64,000 nucleotides of DNA from Tritrichomonas musculus (lineage: Eukaryota > Parabasalia > Tritrichomonadida > Tritrichomonadidae): positions 186,001 to 250,000 of the forward strand of contig JAPFFF010000028.1 in assembly GCA_039105265.1 (NCBI GenBank), in the 5' to 3' direction. Below the pieces are notes generated by a model that was not told where the DNA came from, did not search any database, and was given only the letters and a program-made list of their open reading frames with translations. Both the position numbers and the translations under genes were made by a program. Positions 60,046-64,000 of this stretch are shown piece after piece. The first letter of the stretch is position 1. The number at the start of each line of letters is the position of its first letter.

Positions 60046-63000
60046 TTAAGTCTGATTTCTATATACTTTTTGACTTACCATTGTTATGTATCTTTTTGCT
60101 TCTGTTAGATCAATGCCTTCATTTTCACCTATTTTAAGAGCCATTATATAATATTTAATAACTTCTTTTTCATCAAAAGAACCACTTTCTCCTTTAGACA
60201 GCAATGATGCATACTTAACCATCCCTTCTTGATTGCCGTTGTCTGCTGACATTTTGTAATATTTTAGTGCTTCGTTCGAATTTTTCTCAACGCCGAAGCC
60301 AAAAGAAAGGCAATCTGCGTACATATTCATTCCATAACAATTTCCAAGATCTGCAGACATTTTATAGTACCTTGCAGCCTTCACTTTATCTTGAGGCAGA
60401 ATTGTATCTCTTGAGAGGATGTTTGCAAAAAGTGTAATCACATCAACATCTTTCAAATGGACGCCTTTTTGCAAGTATTTCTCCATTTCTGCAAGCTCTT
60501 CGTCATTGCTCTCTTTCATTGCAATGTTCTTGGAAAACTGATAAATTGAATTAACATCATCGTTGTCTGATGCGAATTTCAGATATTTCATTCCTTGTTG
60601 GAAATCTGGCTTGATTCCAGATTTTTCATCGCCTTCAATCAGCAAATTAGCGAGATTTCTCGCGGCCAACGATGATCCTTCCTCAATTGCCCTTAAAAAA
60701 TATTTAATGGCTTCTTTTTGATTATTACAATCAATATAACAAGATCCAACATTGTTGATTGCAATTGCAACTCCCATGCTTGCTGCCTTTTTCATATAAT
60801 GAATCGACAATTTTTTATTCGCTTCCAAATTCGGCAATCCATCATATAAGTAATATGAATACAAACTAATTCCAAATCGATTATTGTGATCAAATGAATA
60901 CTTAATAAGGCGAAGACCTTCTGTAACATCTTTTTGAAGTCCTCCGTCGCCTTCAATCAATGAACTGCCATAATATGCACAGCCACCGGGATTGCCTTTA
61001 TCATAAGATTTTTTGTAATATTTCACTACTTCAGTGAGATCTTTCTTTACACATCCAATTCCACTTTTCAGGAAATTGGCATAAATTAGAAGTGCTTCTC
61101 CATCACCAATGTCAGATGCGCGTTTAATGTACTTGTATGCTTCTTTGAAATCGCATCTGATTTCGCATATTTTGTTCTTCTTCGTCTTAAGACAAAGATT
61201 GCCGTAAAGAATCATTCCTTTCAAATTTCCGTTGTCTGCTGATTCTTTGCTCAACATTTTCGCAAGTTTGTAATTAATGCTTTGACTAAATGTTGGGACT
61301 TCAACATCAAATGATTCGTGTGACAAAATAAGATTTGCCAAATGCAGTTTAATATAAGAACTATCATGAATGGAGCTTATTTCATTTAATTCAATTTTTG
61401 AATTATTTCTGAAGGTTTTGAAATAAAACTTTATTGCTTTGACATTTTTCATCTTGCATGATTTCTCAAGATATTTAGTGCCAATTTCTTCGTTTTTTGG
61501 AAAATTGTTTTTTCCTTCAATGAGTGATTTAGCCACATAAAAAGAAGAAGAAGAATCGCCATATTCAGTATCAACAAAATATGGTTGACATGATTCATCA
61601 AGTTTGTTGAAAAATGATGACTTTTCTTTTTCAATATAGCTGAAACTTCGTCTTCTCTCAATTTTTCTTTTATGAATATGCATGTTATTTTGATAAGCTT
61701 TTTCATCATCGTCCAAAATTTTGTTGTAACGCTGGATTGCATCAGCATTACCTTGATTTGATGATTTAATGTAATACTTGATTGCTAACTCTTTATCAAG
61801 ATCAACATATTTACCTTCCTCCAAAAGATTCGCATAAAAATACATCGCTTTTGGATTTCCCAATTCAGCTGACTTTTTAATTAATTCCACTGCCGCTTTT
61901 TCATTTTTAATGATTCCATTTCCTTTAAATAATATTTCACCATAATTATATAATGCATTAATATCTCCTTTTTCAGCTGCCATGCGAAAATACTTGATTC
62001 CTTCTTCTTTATTCATAGGAACATCATCAGCTTTGAAAATCATTTCAGCATAATTATTCATAGATTCAGCATCACCATTGTCTGCTGCCATTTTGAAGTA
62101 TTTAAGAGCGTCAACTTTATTTAGAGGAACTCCATTTCCTTCATAAAGTATTTTTGCACAATATTTCATGCATTCAACATGACCATTTTCTGCTCCTTTT
62201 ATGAAATATTTAAGGGCTTCGTCAATTTTAGATTTCTCTATGTTGAATAACAACATTGCATAATAATACATGGCTTCAACATTGCCTTTATCAATTGCCA
62301 TCATAAAATATTTTTTTCCTTCTTCTCTATTTGCTGGAATTCCATTACCAACAAAAATGTAAGCTGCATAATTTGACATTGCTTCAACATGACCATTATC
62401 TGCAGCCATTTTATAATATTTTGATGCTTCTTCTATCTGGCCTTTGTTGTATAAGGCTTGAGCTAAATAATACATACAATCTTTATTGCCTCGATCAGAT
62501 CCCATTTTGAATATTTTAATTGCTTTTTCTTTATCCATTTCAACTCCATCTCCTTTATACAGCAGAGAACCATAACTTAGCATTGAAACGGTATTTCCAC
62601 GATTAACTGCCATTGTTAAATATTTGACAACTTCATCTTTATCTGATTCAACAAGTTCACCGTTATATAACATGTATGAATATCCATTCATGCATTGGTC
62701 ATCACCTCTATCTATTCCCATCTTCAAATATTTCAACAATTCTTGCTTATTTGGTGAGGCTTTTTGATGCAAAATAGTTATATAATTGCGAATTGAACTG
62801 ATGTTGCCAAAATCAGCTCCCATTTTTGTATATTTGACTGCTTCTTCCTTATCAATTGGAACTCCACCTTCGCCATTATATAGAACTACAGCATATCTAT
62901 TCATAGCATCAGTGTTACCACCGTCAATGGCCTTTTTATAATATTTAATTGCTTTTTCTTTATTTCCGAATGATGATAATAAAGCGTCAGCATATTTAAG

Positions 63001-64000
63001 CATTGCTTTTGTGCTTCCATTGTCAATTGCCATATTGAAGTATTTTTCTGATAAATTTTTATCAGTTTTAGATAGAAAGATTGCATAATTAATCATTGCA
63101 TTTACACTTCCTCTTTCAACTGCCATTTTTATATATTCCAATGCTTTTTCTTTGTCCATTGGAATTATTTTTCCTTCGAATAACATTTTACTATATAAAT
63201 TCATCGCATCTGAATCACCTTTGTTAATTGCTTGCTTGAGAATGTTAATGGCTTCTTCTTTGTCTGATTCTGCATCTTCTTCATATTGTAGCATGTAAAT
63301 ATAATATGTTAATGCACTTTGACTGCCTTTATTAATTGCCATTTTGTAGTATTTAATCGCTTCCTCTTTATTTAGTGGAACTCCTTCACCATATTGAAGC
63401 ATTTTTGCATAAGCAGTCATGGCTGATCTAATTCCTTGTTCAATTGCCATTTTATAATATTTGATTGCTTCTTCTTTGTTAACTGGAACATGATCACCTA
63501 TCTGAAGCATGTAACCATAATTATACATGGCATTTCCATTTCCTTTATCAATTCCCATTTTGTAATATTTGATTGCTTCTTCTTTATTAACCTCAACTCC
63601 ATTGCCATGTTCAAGCATGAAGCCATAATTGTTCATAGCTTGGCCATTACCAAGTTCAATTCCCCGTAAGAAAAGTGAAAGAGCTTCTTCTTTATCAACT
63701 GGAATATCATCACCTAAAAGAAGCATATCACCATAACTTGCCATTGCATCAGAGTTTCCTCCATAAGCTGAAATTTTCAGATATTTAGCTGCTTCTTTCT
63801 TGTTCTTTTCAATAACTTGGCCTTCCGAAAGCATTGTTCCGTAGTGAAACATGGACTCAAGGTTGCCTTCGTCACTTAATTTCTTCAAAAAGAAAGCAGA
63901 TTCGTCTTTGCGATTTGGATCTTTTGAAATTTCAAGAGCATATTTTAACATGGATGCAGCATGTCCTTTTTTGGCAGCTTCTTTTAAATATCGAATTGAT
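60046..64000 (-). CDS. Very long Sel1-repeat protein, 5' end outside window
   Basis: At least 1317 residues. The frame is open through the right edge, and the bases beyond 63951 still encode a Sel1 repeat (Y-L-K-E-A-A-K-K-G-H-A-A-S), so the ATG at 63951 is not the start. More than 30 tandem repeats of about 36 residues carry the pattern A-M-x-x-Y-G-x-M-L and D-K-E-E-A-I-K-Y-Y-K-M-A-A-D-x-G. A non-repeat insert of about 50 residues near 740-790 contains H-K-R-K-I-E-R-R-R-S-F-S-Y, basic and Ser-containing, like a regulatory site. No kinase domain is visible in this part. It is probably a scaffold. The repeats in the first half are more alike, suggesting recent expansion. Confidence 0.85.
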   Translation of the reverse strand, partial: SIRYLKEAAKKGHAASMLKYALEISKDPNRKDESAFFLKKLSDEGNLESMFHYGTMLSEGQVIEKNKKEAAKYLKISAYGGNSDAMASYGDMLLLGDDIPVDKEEALSLFLRGIELGNGQAMNNYGFMLEHGNGVEVNKEEAIKYYKMGIDKGNGNAMYNYGYMLQIGDHVPVNKEEAIKYYKMAIEQGIRSAMTAYAKMLQYGEGVPLNKEEAIKYYKMAINKGSQSALTYYIYMLQYEEDAESDKEEAINILKQAINKGDSDAMNLYSKMLFEGKIIPMDKEKALEYIKMAVERGSVNAMINYAIFLSKTDKNLSEKYFNMAIDNGSTKAMLKYADALLSSFGNKEKAIKYYKKAIDGGNTDAMNRYAVVLYNGEGGVPIDKEEAVKYTKMGADFGNISSIRNYITILHQKASPNKQELLKYLKMGIDRGDDQCMNGYSYMLYNGELVESDKDEVVKYLTMAVNRGNTVSMLSYGSLLYKGDGVEMDKEKAIKIFKMGSDRGNKDCMYYLAQALYNKGQIEEASKYYKMAADNGHVEAMSNYAAYIFVGNGIPANREEGKKYFMMAIDKGNVEAMYYYAMLLFNIEKSKIDEALKYFIKGAENGHVECMKYCAKILYEGNGVPLNKVDALKYFKMAADNGDAESMNNYAEMIFKADDVPMNKEEGIKYFRMAAEKGDINALYNYGEILFKGNGIIKNEKAAVELIKKSAELGNPKAMYFYANLLEEGKYVDLDKELAIKYYIKSSNQGNADAIQRYNKILDDDEKAYQNNMHIHKRKIERRRSFSYIEKEKSSFFNKLDESCQPYFVDTEYGDSSSSFYVAKSLIEGKNNFPKNEEIGTKYLEKSCKMKNVKAIKFYFKTFRNNSKIELNEISSIHDSSYIKLHLANLILSHESFDVEVPTFSQSINYKLAKMLSKESADNGNLKGMILYGNLCLKTKKNKICEIRCDFKEAYKYIKRASDIGDGEALLIYANFLKSGIGCVKKDLTEVVKYYKKSYDKGNPGGCAYYGSSLIEGDGGLQKDVTEGLRLIKYSFDHNNRFGISLYSYYLYDGLPNLEANKKLSIHYMKKAASMGVAIAINNVGSCYIDCNNQKEAIKYFLRAIEEGSSLAARNLANLLIEGDEKSGIKPDFQQGMKYLKFASDNDDVNSIYQFSKNIAMKESNDEELAEMEKYLQKGVHLKDVDVITLFANILSRDTILPQDKVKAARYYKMSADLGNCYGMNMYADCLSFGFGVEKNSNEALKYYKMSADNGNQEGMVKYASLLSKGESGSFDEKEVIKYYIMALKIGENEGIDLTEAKRYITMVSQKVYRNQT

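Overview
The window looks like nuclear DNA of a trichomonad (Parabasalia). A Tritrichomonas-like genome is my best guess from the extreme AT richness: some intergenic lines have 2-5 G/C per 60 bases. The diagnosis rests on the gene families: DUF3447/ankyrin proteins in several copies, BspA-like leucine-rich repeat proteins, Sel1-repeat proteins with or without a TKL-type kinase, a transmembrane leishmanolysin-like metallopeptidase, a BTB-like plus F5/8C protein, a mariner transposase, and several bacterial-type genes (GrpB-pyrophosphatase fusion, AAC(3)-type acetyltransferase, YdeI relic, DUF2207). The genes are mostly intronless and on both strands.

Layout. 1-5.1 kb: DUF3447 gene followed by 11 single ankyrin modules separated by AT-rich spacers. 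5.3-9.1 kb: kinase-Sel1 protein. 9.4-10.3 kb: broken LRR gene and tRNA-His. 10.3-12.3 kb: two bacterial-type enzymes. 12.7-14.8 kb: broken unidentified gene. 14.8-16.3 kb: two nested terminal-inverted-repeat elements. 16.9-18.2 kb: F5/8C protein. 19.1-23.5 kb: second DUF3447/ankyrin locus, carrying a 764-bp element with an 8-bp target duplication. 24.2-25.3 kb: GC-rich Sel1 gene. 26.4-27.4 kb: divergent actin-related protein. 27.8-28.9 kb: second copy of the 1.18-kb element. 29.2-32.6 kb: third ankyrin locus. 33.0-36.8 kb: LRR and kinase-Sel1 relics around an apparently whole mariner element. 37.4-39.3 kb: leishmanolysin. 39.7-45.5 kb: fourth ankyrin locus, which ends in frame in a protein kinase. 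46-47.3 kb and 53.5-55.2 kb: DUF3447-LRR chimeras. 48.8-52 kb: a small acidic protein and a choline-transporter-like protein. 52.8-53.5 kb: kinase relic. 55.7-59.3 kb: Sel1 relic, YdeI relic, DUF2207 membrane protein and an unknown relic. 59.5 kb: tRNA-Met-like gene. 60-64 kb: very long Sel1-repeat protein running off the right edge.

The most striking structure is the repeated ankyrin architecture. One 32-33-residue ankyrin module at a time stays readable, each cut at the same point of the repeat (after the DVNIPxI-type end, before the K-T-A-L-type start). The spacers do not show consistent GT-AG ends. In the loci at 30-32.6 kb and 41-44.4 kb the spacers are made of the same 25-nt minisatellite, in the same orientation relative to the modules although the loci lie on opposite strands. 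At 39.7-45.5 kb the last half-module is fused in frame, without a start codon, to a Ser/Lys-rich linker and a TKL-like kinase. That suggests the modules are meant to be joined into one ankyrin-kinase product. How they would be joined (unusual splicing, read-through, or not at all) cannot be decided from sequence alone.

I saw no retrovirus-like, LTR or Polinton-type element.
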